In this document: one piece after another, positions 1 to 7,641 of the stretch
How the letters are laid out: the number at the start of each line of letters is the position of its first letter
How positions within the stretch are numbered: position 1 is the stretch's first letter
Source of the DNA: Pirellulales bacterium
Lineage (GTDB): Bacteria; Planctomycetota; Planctomycetia; Pirellulales; DATAWG01
Reading direction: 5' to 3'
Length of the DNA stretch: 64,000 nt
NCBI GenBank assembly: GCA_036267355.1
Contig: DATAWG010000042.1
Span: 1 to 64,000 of the forward strand
Notes under the pieces: generated by a model
What the model saw: only the letters and a program-made list of their open reading frames with translations
The model's database searches: none
Told to the model about the DNA's origin: nothing
Made by a program: the position numbers and the translations under genes

Positions 1-46
1 TGTCTTGCTTCACACGGAACTGGAATGTCCGGCCGGTTGGGTTAGC
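1..46 (+). repeat. Left terminal inverted repeat of the IS
   Basis: Starts TGTCTTGCTTCA and contains GAACTGGAATGT. The reverse complement of 1563-1608 aligns over about 46 bp with roughly three quarters identity and ends in the same GTTAGC. The first base of the window may therefore be the first base of the element. Confidence 0.8.
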
Positions 47-71
47 ATAAACCTAACCGGAGGAACATTCC

Positions 72-386
72 ATGAGTCGAAGTCGTAGACATTTCAACCC
101 CGAGCAGAAGGCCGAGGTCGTTCGCCGGCATCTGAGCGACAAAGTGCCCGTTTCCAATCTGGCCGATGAGTTGCAAGTCCAGCCCACGTTGATCCACCTG
201 TGGGTCAAGCATGTGCTCGACCATGCCGCGGCCGCCTTCGAACGGCCAGCCGACAATCGGCGGGCCGAGGATGCCAAGGACCGCCGCATCAACCAACTCG
301 AAGCCAAGCTCGTCAAGAAGAACGAGGTCGTGGCCGAACTGATGGAGGCCCACGTCCAGTTAAAAAAAGAACTTGGGGAACTCTAA
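72..386 (+). CDS. IS3-family transposase OrfA
   Basis: This 104-residue protein is the DNA-binding subunit of the IS3-type transposase. Residues 10-50 form a helix-turn-helix of the IS3 OrfA type (phrases such as FNPEQKAEVVRRHL and LADELQVQPTLIHLW), which would bind the terminal inverted repeats. A predicted coiled coil follows (about 75-104, rich in E, K and L) and would mediate multimerisation. A good ribosome site, GGAGG, lies eight bases before the ATG at 72. The gene ends 18 bases after the A7 slippery run, so most ribosomes make OrfA alone and a fraction shift into orfB to make the active fusion. The family assignment is from motif recognition. Confidence 0.9.
   Translation: MSRSRRHFNPEQKAEVVRRHLSDKVPVSNLADELQVQPTLIHLWVKHVLDHAAAAFERPADNRRAEDAKDRRINQLEAKLVKKNEVVAELMEAHVQLKKELGEL
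362..368 (+). other. -1 programmed frameshift site (A7) between orfA and orfB
   Basis: Seven consecutive A, read in the orfA frame as ttA AAA AAA followed by G. This is a typical X XXY YYZ slippery heptamer. Slipping back one base moves ribosomes from the orfA frame into the orfB frame, which is open through this point. The fused product would have about 426 residues. The arrangement is well known for IS3 elements; slippage itself is inferred. Confidence 0.8.
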
Positions 387-1351
387 AAGGAAGCTGGGTT
401 CCCCACGATACCCGCGACGAGGTCGTCGACTTCGTCACCTACTGGACCGACCGCGCCGAATTGCCCGTCAAACTCCTCGTGCTCTGGCTGGGCGTCGCAC
501 TGTCGAAGTTCTACGACTGGCGCCAGCGCTACGGCAAGGTCAACGAACACAACGCCCTGATCCCCCGCGACGATTGGCTCCAGGCTTGGGAGAAACAAGC
601 CATCCTCGACTTCCACGACCGCCATCCGCTGGAAGGTTATCGCCGGCTGACGTTCATGATGCTCGATGCCGACATCGTCGCCGTCAGCCCGTCGAGCGCC
701 TACCGGGTGCTCAAGCAAGCCGGCCGCTTGGATCGCCATTGGCTGAAACCGTCGAAGAAAGGCACGGGATTCGTGCAACCGTTGGCGGCCCACGACCATT
801 GGCACGTGGACATGTCCTACATCAACGTGGCCGGCACGTTCTACTTCCTCACCTCCATTCTTGACGGCTACAGCCGGTTCATCGTCCACTCGGAGTTGCG
901 CGAGCGGATGACCGAATGCGACACGGAAATCGTGATCCAACGGGCACGGGAAAAAGATCCCAACGCCCGACCACGGATCATCAGCGACAACGGTCCGCAG
1001 TTCATCGCCAAGGAGTTCAAGGAGTTCATCCGCATCGGCGGCATGACGCATGTGCGCACCAGTCCCTACTATCCGCAGAGCAATGGCAAGCTCGAACGTT
1101 GGCACGGATCGCTCAAACGTGAATGCATCCGGCCGGCGGCGCCGCAGTCGGCCGAAGACGCCCGACAGCGCGTGGCCGGCTACGTCGAGCATTACAACAC
1201 CGTGCGGCTGCACGGCGCCCTCGGCTACGTCACTCCGGCCGACAAACTGGCCGGACGCGAACGGCAAATCTGGGACGCGCGAGACGCCAAGCTTGAAGCC
1301 GCGCGAGAAACGAGGGCCGTCGCACGCCAAGCTCAACCAACCGTTGCTTGA
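368..1351 (+). CDS. IS3-family transposase OrfB (DDE integrase core)
   Basis: The catalytic half of the transposase, expressed as the OrfAB fusion after the -1 slip; no convincing independent start is seen. It has an HTH_21-like N-terminal part (HPLEGYRRLTFMM) followed by an rve integrase core. The DDE residues are visible as D in HVDMSYI (about base 809), D in ISDNGPQF (about 988) and E in GKLERWHGSLK (about 1094), with the usual spacing of about 35 residues between the second D and the E. Closing motifs (YNTVRLHGALGYVTPAD) are typical of the family. No internal stop is present, so the element may be active. Confidence 0.9.
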   Translation, partial: RTWGTLKGSWVPHDTRDEVVDFVTYWTDRAELPVKLLVLWLGVALSKFYDWRQRYGKVNEHNALIPRDDWLQAWEKQAILDFHDRHPLEGYRRLTFMMLDADIVAVSPSSAYRVLKQAGRLDRHWLKPSKKGTGFVQPLAAHDHWHVDMSYINVAGTFYFLTSILDGYSRFIVHSELRERMTECDTEIVIQRAREKDPNARPRIISDNGPQFIAKEFKEFIRIGGMTHVRTSPYYPQSNGKLERWHGSLKRECIRPAAPQSAEDARQRVAGYVEHYNTVRLHGALGYVTPADKLAGRERQIWDARDAKLEAARETRAVARQAQPTVA

Positions 1352-1562
1352 CGATCGCCAGCAGCCTAACATGACCAATGGCCTGGATGGAGGATAGGGC
1401 AACGCAGGAGTGCGACCCGAGCGCCGATCCAGGGGCCAAGACCGAAGGGCGGGCGATGTCCACTCGCGGCGCCGCCCGACCTCCCTTCGGGATTGGCGCC
1501 AAAGCGATAAACTCTCGCGGCACGATGCCGCGAATGCCGCGGCAGGATGCCCTTCAACACTC

Positions 1563-1608
1563 GCTAACGCCAATCAGCCAACATTCCAGTTCACGCTGAA
1601 CCAGGACA
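1563..1608 (-). repeat. Right terminal inverted repeat of the IS
   Basis: The reverse complement begins TGTCCTGGTTCA and contains GAACTGGAATGT, matching the left end. It defines the right boundary of the element at 1608. Confidence 0.8.
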
Positions 1609-1856
1609 GTCGGGCATGGCGGCAGATCATCGCGCGAAGAACGCACAGAGCACGCTGTATACATGGTTACAGAATTCAGCGTGTTTCCTCGTGCACGCCA
1701 TTTGCAGCCCTCGCCCCCAGCCGCTACCAGGCTGAGGTGGTAATCAAATACCTTTCAGTTTGGTGAACTCGGTTAGAGCCGCTGGCGGGTCGTGAGTTGC
1801 TTGTTGGGTTTGTTGGGCATAACGAAGATCCTCGCGCTGCACGGAAAGCAATTGAT
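1609..1856. other. 248 bp without a gene between the IS and the terminase
   Basis: I see no convincing ORF, RNA or strong hairpin here. The next minus-strand phage gene after the large terminase (normally a portal gene) would be expected in this position. Its absence fits displacement or loss caused by the IS insertion, but that is an inference. Confidence 0.5.
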
Positions 1857-3476
1857 TCAGACATAGATTCCCCACGTCGGCTCGCTGTTCGGTTCCCCTG
1901 TCACGCCCAGCCCCATGATCAGGGCCACGATCCCGTCGACCCGCTCGCGGCTGCGCTTCTTGGAGGGCTTCCAATTGTCGGCCGCGTCGGTTTCGAGCGA
2001 AACGTTGTTGGCCATCCAGCGCAGCACCGGGTTGCCGCCATGCGCCAACTGCTCGGAGAGCACGAGCTGCTCGAGCCGCTTGGTCGGTGCGTTCATGCTC
2101 ATATAGCCCTGGCCGAACGCGACCATCTCGAACCCGTCCCCTTCGAGCTGCGAGGCCAACTGAGTGGCGTTCCAGCGGTCGATGGCGATGCCGCGGATCG
2201 CAAAGCGCTGGCCCAACTCGTTGATCCGCACCCGAATCCGGTCGTAATCGATCACTTCGCCCGGCGTGGCCTGGATAAATCCCTGCCGGACCCATTCGGT
2301 ATATGGCACTCGGTCCCTACGTTCACGAAGGCGCGCGCCGTCTTCCGGAATCCAGAAAAACGGCAAGACCGCGAACCGGTCTTCCAACGGAAACACCAAC
2401 ACGAACGCTGATAAATCGGTCGTGCTGGAGAGGTCGAGCCCGCCCCAACAGTCCTTGCCATCGAGAGTTTCCTGCGGCTCCCCGCCACACGCATTCCACT
2501 TGTCGAGGCTCAGCCAGCGCGTCTCCGATTCGACCCATTGGTTCAGCCGATAGCGGCGAAACGAATTCTCCTTGGCCGGCGATTCTTGCGCCTCGCGGCA
2601 GTCCTCGGCGAACTGATCTTCGCTCACCGTGACGCCGAACCCCGGATTCGCTTTCCGCCAGACCGCCGGGTCGGTCCAGTCGTCGTCTAGAGCGGCGGCC
2701 TTGATGAACGCGAAGAACGCCGAATCGTGAATCACGCCCGACAAGACCTGCTCGGCATAGGCGTGCTGTTCCCAGCAGATCGAATGCCGGTCGAAGCCGG
2801 CGGTGGTGATGCTCAATAACAGCGGCTGGCGGCGCGAAGCACCGGCATAGCGGAGCGTGTCCCACAGATCGCGAGAACGCTGCGCATGCAGCTCGTCGAT
2901 CAGCACGGCATGGGCGTTGAGGCCTTCCTTCGTCGGCACTTCGGCCGACAATGCGCGATAGAACGAGCGCGTGCGGGGAAACGTAATGCGTTTGGTCGAG
3001 CGGATCACCTCCAATCGGCCGCTCAATGCCGGCGAGCTTTCCACCATGTTGGCCGCTTCGTTGAACACGATCGAGGCTTGATCGCGGTCGACCGCCGCGC
3101 TGTAGACCTCGGCGCCGGCTTCATGGTCGCCGGCCAGCAAGTACAAGCTCAGGCCCGAGAAAATCGTGCTTTTGCCGTTCTTCTTCGGCACCTCGATGTA
3201 GCCCCGGCGGAAACGGCGCGTCCCGTCCGCGCGCTTCCAACCGAACAGCGGCGCGATGACCGACTCCCATTGCCAGTCGAGCAGTTCGAACGGCTGCTTG
3301 GCCCATTGGCCCTTCGAGTGGCGCAGGAACTTTACGAAGAAGTCGCGGACCCGCTCGGCGGCCGGCAGGTCGAACGTGCAGCCTTCCAGAACGGCTTGCT
3401 CGTCGGCCTCGCCGCGAATCCATTCGGCCCAACCGGCAGCGCGGGCCTCGGCGAGCTTCTGGGCCAACTCATTCAT
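1857..3476 (-). CDS. terL: Phage terminase large subunit (TerL)
   Basis: The DNA-packaging motor ATPase and nuclease of a tailed phage, 539 residues, the usual length. The N-terminal ATPase half has a Walker A-like PKKNGKST (about residues 97-104) and Walker B AVLIDELH (about 190-197), with a coupling motif near SITTAG. The C-terminal RNase H-like nuclease is marked by GGLDLSSTTDLSA (about 343-355), the acidic AIDRW segment and a late DGIVALIMGLG. The ATG at 3476 overlaps the terS stop (TGATG), so the two are translationally coupled; an in-frame TTG one codon earlier is less likely. No frameshift is seen. It shows that the left 9 kb is phage-derived. Confidence 0.93.
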   Translation of the reverse strand: MNELAQKLAEARAAGWAEWIRGEADEQAVLEGCTFDLPAAERVRDFFVKFLRHSKGQWAKQPFELLDWQWESVIAPLFGWKRADGTRRFRRGYIEVPKKNGKSTIFSGLSLYLLAGDHEAGAEVYSAAVDRDQASIVFNEAANMVESSPALSGRLEVIRSTKRITFPRTRSFYRALSAEVPTKEGLNAHAVLIDELHAQRSRDLWDTLRYAGASRRQPLLLSITTAGFDRHSICWEQHAYAEQVLSGVIHDSAFFAFIKAAALDDDWTDPAVWRKANPGFGVTVSEDQFAEDCREAQESPAKENSFRRYRLNQWVESETRWLSLDKWNACGGEPQETLDGKDCWGGLDLSSTTDLSAFVLVFPLEDRFAVLPFFWIPEDGARLRERRDRVPYTEWVRQGFIQATPGEVIDYDRIRVRINELGQRFAIRGIAIDRWNATQLASQLEGDGFEMVAFGQGYMSMNAPTKRLEQLVLSEQLAHGGNPVLRWMANNVSLETDAADNWKPSKKRSRERVDGIVALIMGLGVTGEPNSEPTWGIYV

Positions 3477-3940
3477 CAACCGGTCTCCGTGAAGCGATCA
3501 AACTCCGAGGCCGGATCGTTCCCGCCCGAGATGCGAATGCGGCTGCGGCTGGAAGGGGTCAGCCCGAACTCGACCAGAAACTTCCGCATGGTTTCCACCG
3601 CCTGGTCAGCGATCGTCAAATAGGGGCTCTTCATCGGAAAACCCTTGTCGGGCGATTTGACGATCGGGCCATGCTTCTTGACCTGGGCTTCGGCATTCCG
3701 CCAGCGGCCCCAAGCGGTGCAGTAGGCGGCCAGCGCCGCCCGATCGGCCCGGCTCAATACGCCCATCTCCCGCAGCTCGGGAACGATGCGGTTCCACTCC
3801 AAAAGCGCTTCGTCGTCGAGCCCGTCGGGCGGCTCCGGAACGCCTGCCAATGTACCCGGCTCGCGGTCGTTAATCGTTCGCTTGCCAGGGTTTCCGTCGA
3901 GCAGCTTGAGCACGGTCGGCTTCGGTTTCCTACCCCTCAT
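3476..3940 (-). CDS. terS: Phage terminase small subunit, P27 family
   Basis: This 154-residue protein recognises phage DNA and hands it to TerL. The N-terminus (RGRKPKPTVLKLLDGNPGKR) is the signature of the P27/phi-terminase small subunit family. A helical body follows, with LEWNRIVPELREMGVLSRADRAAL and the SPYLTIADQAVETMRKF segment that is conserved in this family. AGGAG lies seven bases before the ATG. The stop overlaps the terL start, and the 5' end overlaps the HNH gene by 11 bp. HNH-terS-terL is a standard packaging order in phages that use cos sites. Confidence 0.92.
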   Translation of the reverse strand: MRGRKPKPTVLKLLDGNPGKRTINDREPGTLAGVPEPPDGLDDEALLEWNRIVPELREMGVLSRADRAALAAYCTAWGRWRNAEAQVKKHGPIVKSPDKGFPMKSPYLTIADQAVETMRKFLVEFGLTPSSRSRIRISGGNDPASEFDRFTETG

Positions 3941-4493
3941 AGGTTACTCCTGAATCCCTCAGAATCCCCCCTACCCTAAATTCGCGGAAACGCGCGTTTC
4001 GGGGGACGTGTGGTAAGCCATTGATACTGCTAGACTTATGACTCCCCCCAGGGTATTCGTCCCGTGGCGGGTGTGCGAACTGGTTCGCTCGTTCGCGGTT
4101 CGTTCTCTGCTGATCCGTGATTGCTCCCTCGCGGTGCCCATACTTCCGCAGGTCGGCCGACGTCTTTCGCCGATGGCAGTCGCCGCACAAGACCTGAGTG
4201 TTGCCCAATGCCAAACGCCAATCGGGACGCACGTAGATCGGCACGATGTGATCGACGGTGGACGACGACGCGAGGACGTCGAGCCGCAGGCAATCCTGGC
4301 ACAGATAGAAGTCCAACCGTCGTCGTAGTGCTGCGACCTTGCTCCATGCTGCGTCGTAGCCACGCTCGTATGCGGTACCGCGACGGTCGTCGGCGTTCCG
4401 CCAAGCGGAGGCGGCGTGCTGTTCGCAGTAACGGCTCCGCGTCGGGCGTCGACAGCCGGGATAGCGACAGAGGGTTTTCAGGCGTGGGGGCAT
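3930..4493 (-). CDS. Phage HNH endonuclease
   Basis: An HNH nuclease upstream of terS, 187 residues from the chosen ATG. An N-terminal zinc-ribbon-like stretch (CRYPGC ... CEQH) precedes the HNH core. The core has two CxxC pairs, CQDC and CGDC, around DHIVPIYVRPDWRL and the closing N and H residues of GNTQVLCGDCHRRKT. HNH proteins beside terminases assist cos cleavage in HK97-like phages. An alternative GTG start at 4523 would add ten residues; neither has a clear ribosome site. The last 35 or so residues are low-complexity and may be poorly conserved. Confidence 0.87.
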   Translation of the reverse strand: MPPRLKTLCRYPGCRRPTRSRYCEQHAASAWRNADDRRGTAYERGYDAAWSKVAALRRRLDFYLCQDCLRLDVLASSSTVDHIVPIYVRPDWRLALGNTQVLCGDCHRRKTSADLRKYGHREGAITDQQRTNRERANQFAHPPRDEYPGGSHKSSSINGLPHVPRNARFREFRVGGILRDSGVTYEG

Positions 4494-4568
4494 GCTGATC
4501 GTTGACCGGTTTCGTTGACACACCTAGATTCGGGGGCAGCATGAAAATCGATTCGTTCGGAGCAGCCA

Positions 4569-4904
4569 ATGTTTGCTTCGATTCTCTACACCGGAAGCGG
4601 CATGTTCGTCGTCGGAATCTGCGCCGGCTGTTTTATCTTCATGGAAATAGCGGTAAATAAATTGTTCGATAACGACCGGTATTACGCGGCGCACGGCTGG
4701 CCGAAACTGGCAGCCTTCTGGGTCGCGGCCGCACTGACGTGGCTCTTCTGCCGATATCTGGGCGATGAAGACGACGATCTCAAAATCGGTGAGCGAACGC
4801 TTCTGCGGCACGGCGAGAACACGATGCTGCTCGTGCCGATCCGATATTGGCCGATTCTGTTTTTCGTGCTGGGCATCGTCTTTTCCTTCATTCATGACAA
4901 GTGA
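4569..4904 (+). CDS. Small two-helix membrane protein, unknown function
   Basis: I do not recognise the family. The 111-residue product has hydrophobic segments at about residues 10-28, 45-62 and 90-107, separated by an acidic loop (GDEDDDLKIGERT). GGAG lies eight bases before the ATG. It runs opposite to its phage neighbours and is followed by an intrinsic terminator at 4983-5016, so it looks like a self-contained unit, the usual format of a lysogeny-expressed cargo gene. That role is inferred from context only. Confidence 0.6.
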   Translation: MFASILYTGSGMFVVGICAGCFIFMEIAVNKLFDNDRYYAAHGWPKLAAFWVAAALTWLFCRYLGDEDDDLKIGERTLLRHGENTMLLVPIRYWPILFFVLGIVFSFIHDK

Positions 4905-4982
4905 CGCGGCGTTGCAATTCGAAATTGGTGGGCTATCATTTGTTCTGTGAGCGGCGTACCTGCCCCATCGCCGTTCACATTG

Positions 4983-5016
4983 CCCCTTGTTTGAGCTTGC
5001 TCGCAAGGGGTTTTTT
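4983..5016 (+). terminator. Rho-independent terminator after the small membrane protein
   Basis: Stem CCCCTTG/CAAGGGG with a 14-base loop, followed directly by six T. It ends the plus-strand gene 4569-4904 and separates it from the converging methyltransferase gene. Confidence 0.85.
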
Positions 5017-5029
5017 ATTGCGCCGGGTG

Positions 5030-6376
5030 TCATCGCATGCTCAACTCCCGCGGCTTCATGGGCAGCGGCGATTCTCCGGTGCGTTCGAGGATGGCCGGCT
5101 TGCCCGTGAACCGTTGGAAGCGGTCCGCGATGACGTCACAGTACGGCGGATCGATCTCCATCAAGAACGCCTTGCGGCCGGTCTGCTCCGCGGCAATCAG
5201 CGTGCTGCCGCTTCCGCCGAACAGGTCGAGCACGTTCTCTCCTGGCCTCGACGAGAACTGCATCGCCCGCACGGCGAGTTCGGCTGGTTTGGCCGTTAAA
5301 TGTTCCATGCTCTGGGGGTTGATTTTCTTCACATGCCAAAGATCGGTTGCGTTGTTCGGGCCGAGGTAGACGTGCGCCGCCCCTTCTCGCCACCCGTAAA
5401 AACAGATTTCAAACGCGCCCATGAAGTCCTTGCGTGTCAGCACCGGATGCTGCTTGTCCCACACAACGCCTTGCGAGAAGTAGAGGCCGTTCTTTTTCAG
5501 CACCGGCGGATAGTTGCCGAGGTTCGCGTAGCCGCCCCAGATATAGAAGCCACGACCGGGCGTTAGCACGCGGGCCATATTGCCGAACCACGCGTGCAGT
5601 AGTCGATCGAACTCGCCTTCGCTGACGAAGTCGTTGGCCAGCGGTCGATCCTTGGCCCTCATCTTCTTGTGCGTCGCCTTTGCCTTCTCGGGATGGCGTT
5701 CCAAGTCGAACTTCTGGTGGTGCTTGTTCGGATTCGCAAAGCTACTGTTGCCCGCGGCGATCGCGTTGTTGCTGCGTGGCTCGACCTTGACGTTATACGG
5801 CGGGTCCGTATTGACCAGATGGATCGTAGCACCGTTGAGAAGCCGATCCACATCCTCGGCCTTGCTGCTGTCGGCGCAGAGCAAACGATGGTCGCCCAAA
5901 ATCCAAAGATCACCCGGCTGCGTCGTCGCTTCGTCTGGAGGCTCGGGCACCTCGTCCGGATCGCAGAGGCCTTCCTGCAAATCGCCGCTGAGCAGCTTGT
6001 CGAGTTCGTCCTGGTCGAAGCCCAACAGCGACATGTCGAATTCGAGATTCTGCAAGTCTTGCAGTTCCAGGGGCAGCAGGTCGAAATCCCATTCGGCGAG
6101 CGTATTCGTCTGGTTGTCGGCGATCCGGTAGGCCTTGATCTGGGCCGGCGTCAGATCGGTGGCGACGTGGACCGGGACTGTTTCCAGGCCAAGCTTCTGC
6201 GCGGCCTTCCAGCGTGTGTGGCCGACGATGATCGCGCCTTCGGCATCGACGACAATCGGCTGGCGAACGCCGAATTCCTTCAGAGACGCTGCAACGGCAT
6301 CCACGGCGGCGTCGTTGACGCGGGGATTGTTGGCGTAGGGCTTGATGCCGGACGTTTTCCGCAACTCGATCTTCAT
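5030..6376 (-). CDS. ParB-domain / DNA methyltransferase fusion
   Basis: A 448-residue phage-type modification enzyme. Residues 1-110 are a ParB/Srx-like nuclease domain (ANNPRVNDAAVDAVAASL, then IIVGHTRWKAAQKLGL). The rest is an amino-methyltransferase with catalytic DPPY at 191-194 and the S-adenosylmethionine loop FGGSGS at 386-391. DPPY before FGGSG means beta-class topology, methylating adenine N6 or cytosine N4. Such fusions are frequent in prophages and have no partner nuclease; none is seen here. AAAGGTG precedes the ATG. A 6-bp dyad (6391-6408) lies just upstream and could affect expression. Confidence 0.92.
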   Translation of the reverse strand: MKIELRKTSGIKPYANNPRVNDAAVDAVAASLKEFGVRQPIVVDAEGAIIVGHTRWKAAQKLGLETVPVHVATDLTPAQIKAYRIADNQTNTLAEWDFDLLPLELQDLQNLEFDMSLLGFDQDELDKLLSGDLQEGLCDPDEVPEPPDEATTQPGDLWILGDHRLLCADSSKAEDVDRLLNGATIHLVNTDPPYNVKVEPRSNNAIAAGNSSFANPNKHHQKFDLERHPEKAKATHKKMRAKDRPLANDFVSEGEFDRLLHAWFGNMARVLTPGRGFYIWGGYANLGNYPPVLKKNGLYFSQGVVWDKQHPVLTRKDFMGAFEICFYGWREGAAHVYLGPNNATDLWHVKKINPQSMEHLTAKPAELAVRAMQFSSRPGENVLDLFGGSGSTLIAAEQTGRKAFLMEIDPPYCDVIADRFQRFTGKPAILERTGESPLPMKPRELSMR

Positions 6377-6390
6377 CGGAGCGCACCTTT

Positions 6391-6408
6391 AGCACAGGGT
6401 TATGTGCT
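6391..6408 (-). promoter_or_regulatory. Small dyad just upstream of the methyltransferase start
   Basis: AGCACA-GGGTTA-TGTGCT, perfect 6-bp arms, ending 15 bases upstream of the start codon. It could be an operator or a leader hairpin; no function can be assigned from sequence alone. Confidence 0.35.
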
Positions 6409-6414
6409 GGTGGA

Positions 6415-6468
6415 CTCCGAGATGCGGAGTGCGGCCCCGGCAATCCAGGGCGGCGGGCAGGCGGACCA
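6415..6468. repeat. 54-bp direct repeat, copy 1
   Basis: Nearly identical to 6894-6946 (one C fewer in copy 2), 478 bp apart and in the same orientation. It contains the small hairpin CTCCG-agatg-CGGAG. This copy lies just upstream of the methyltransferase; copy 2 lies at the 5' end of the broken CsrA-like gene. Confidence 0.9.
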
Positions 6469-6548
6469 GAGAAACCGCGTGCCTCTTCTTATTTTCCATT
6501 GTATCGTGGTAGTTCGCTTTCGTCACGGTATGGACTGGCGGTGGCGGC

Positions 6549-6576
6549 TTGACATTAAACCACCGGGTGGTTTAAT
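6549..6576 (+). promoter_or_regulatory. Candidate promoter overlapped by a perfect 23-bp palindrome (operator)
   Basis: TTGACA at 6549-6554 and TTTAAT at 6571-6576 are spaced 16 bp and fit a sigma70-type promoter on the plus strand. The spacer and -10 are covered by a perfect palindrome at 6554-6576 (ATTAAACCACC, one central G, GGTGGTTTAAT). A repressor bound there would block the promoter. It sits in a phage intergenic region near a helix-turn-helix regulator gene (6979-7560), a plausible binding partner by inference. Confidence 0.55.
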
Positions 6577-6727
6577 TTCCGCCATGCCTACGATCGGGGC
6601 GATTGTTGATCGGCTGCTGCCAACTGGCTCAAACCGCACCGCTGGGAGGCGACGGCATCGACGCGATCAATGCCCAAGATGGCCTCCTGACGCATTTGCC
6701 GTCACGCTAGCCGGCTGAATCGCCGGT
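6577..6727. other. Region downstream of the palindrome, no convincing gene
   Basis: A 44-codon plus-strand frame begins at ATG 6583 directly after the palindrome, but it lacks a ribosome site and has a composition (runs of R and P) unlike a real protein. It may be a degraded gene or simply a leader. Nothing else is visible. Confidence 0.3.
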
Positions 6728-6946
6728 CTATTTGTGTTTGGCTGAAAGCCAATTGGTCGGAATGTTGCTGCAGGTAGCCCGATGATAGCAGTTCGAATCC
6801 GACGACCATTCCGCCCGGCAAACCCGGATCTTCACTCTAACGCCATCGACTTCGACGATCCGCGATGCGCTGGTCGCGAGCGGATCTCGCGGGCTCCGAG
6901 ATGCGGAGTGCGGCCCGGCAATCCAGGGCGGCGGGCAGGCGGACCA
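6728..6946 (-). pseudogene. Frameshifted paralogue of the CsrA-like small protein
   Basis: The frame encodes SRIVEVDGVRVKIRVCRA, which matches the intact copy at 8211-8435 (SRIVEVDGVQMEVRYIGR). After this point the reading frame changes: the adjacent frame continues GRNGRRIRTAIIGLPAATF, matching NGRRSRIAITAPSGATF of the intact copy. A single indel near 6800 therefore disrupts the gene. Its 5' end lies within copy 2 of the 54-bp direct repeat. It looks like a decayed duplicate. The CsrA-like label depends on the intact copy and is tentative. Confidence 0.6.
6894..6946. repeat. 53-bp direct repeat, copy 2
   Basis: Same orientation and sequence as 6415-6468 apart from one missing C. The two copies bracket the palindrome at 6554-6576 and the broken small gene, so unequal recombination between them would delete about 480 bp. 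Confidence 0.9.
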
Positions 6947-6978
6947 CATAATGGCCGACCTTTACGGTTGGCAATTGT

Positions 6979-7560
6979 CTATTGCATGCCAAATGTCGAA
7001 CTGAATCGAGTTTGTGTTCCTATCGACAAGTCAGTGATCTGCTTCCCTTCAGGCAACTTGCCAAGGAAATCAGGGCCACGAAGCCGAGCCGCTCGACGAT
7101 TCTTCGGTTCCTGCCGGCTACGTTCGAGGAAAGCGTACAGATCCCTTTCGGCGATGCGATACCGGTTTTCCCTTGACGTACCGCCCACGTTCACCGCCGC
7201 CAGATGTCCGTAAGCAATCAACTGTCGAACATGGTCGTCAGTCGTGCCAAGGTATTCAGCGACTTGGCTTATCTTGATCCGCCTACGCCCATTCTCTTCC
7301 GGCTCTTTGAATTTGAAAAAATCGATGACGTCCCTGCGCTGTGAAGGCTGTTGTCGTCTGCCGTGACTTCGCAGCGGCTCGACATTGACTCGCCTGCGCT
7401 CCAGAAATTTCTCTAGTGCCTCTGCTGGGACTCGGAGCCGCCGTTTCTTTCCTCGCCGCAGGCTAACGTCTACCGCGGCCAATTCGCCGGAGTCGACAAA
7501 ACGGACCACAGTCGGAGAGCCGACTTGCAACATTTCAGCGACCTGTTTGATCGTGTACAT
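6979..7560 (-). CDS. Double helix-turn-helix (excisionase/MerR-like) regulator
   Basis: This 193-residue protein has two related winged-helix units of the HTH_17/excisionase type. The first (residues 1-57) starts MYTIKQVAEMLQVGSPTVV. The second (about 97-150) contains IKISQVAEYLGTTDDHVRQLI. Both have the pattern of deciding on a site from the 'bind, read through, RY' fold used by Xis and MerR-like proteins. A basic linker separates them. The start is set by GAAAGG eight bases before ATG 7560; upstream in-frame sequence is not convincing. In a phage it could control excision or lysogeny. It may bind the palindrome at 6554 or the dyad at 7642. No database family can be confirmed here. Confidence 0.75.
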   Translation of the reverse strand: MYTIKQVAEMLQVGSPTVVRFVDSGELAAVDVSLRRGKKRRLRVPAEALEKFLERRRVNVEPLRSHGRRQQPSQRRDVIDFFKFKEPEENGRRRIKISQVAEYLGTTDDHVRQLIAYGHLAAVNVGGTSRENRYRIAERDLYAFLERSRQEPKNRRAARLRGPDFLGKLPEGKQITDLSIGTQTRFSSTFGMQ

Positions 7561-7641
7561 CGTCGGACCTTTCTCGGCGGCTCGATTGACTGGGAGGGCG
7601 AGCTCGCCACGGACTTTGATTTGGCCTGCATAGTTTCCTGC

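Larger units (their letters stand above)
1..1608 (+). mobile_element. IS3-family insertion sequence, complete, 1608 bp
   Basis: A complete IS-like unit bounded by imperfect inverted repeats of about 46 bp (1-46 and 1563-1608) that both begin TGTC and share the exact block GAACTGGAATGT. It carries two overlapping frames, orfA and orfB, joined by a run of seven A at 362-368, the usual IS3-family arrangement for making the transposase by -1 frameshifting. A 211-bp non-coding stretch separates the orfB stop from the right inverted repeat, which makes it slightly longer than most IS3 members. The left end coincides with the first base of the window, so the target duplication cannot be checked. It lies 248 bp beyond the end of the large terminase gene, so it probably interrupts the phage packaging/structural region. 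Confidence 0.88.

Noticed and set aside
383-1573. Long minus-strand frame opposite the transposase
   Set aside because: Shadow of the transposase in GC-rich DNA; no start signal and no recognisable protein.
5669-6718. 349-codon plus-strand frame opposite the methyltransferase
   Set aside because: Antisense shadow; only its very end passes the 6554 palindrome and that part has no coding character.
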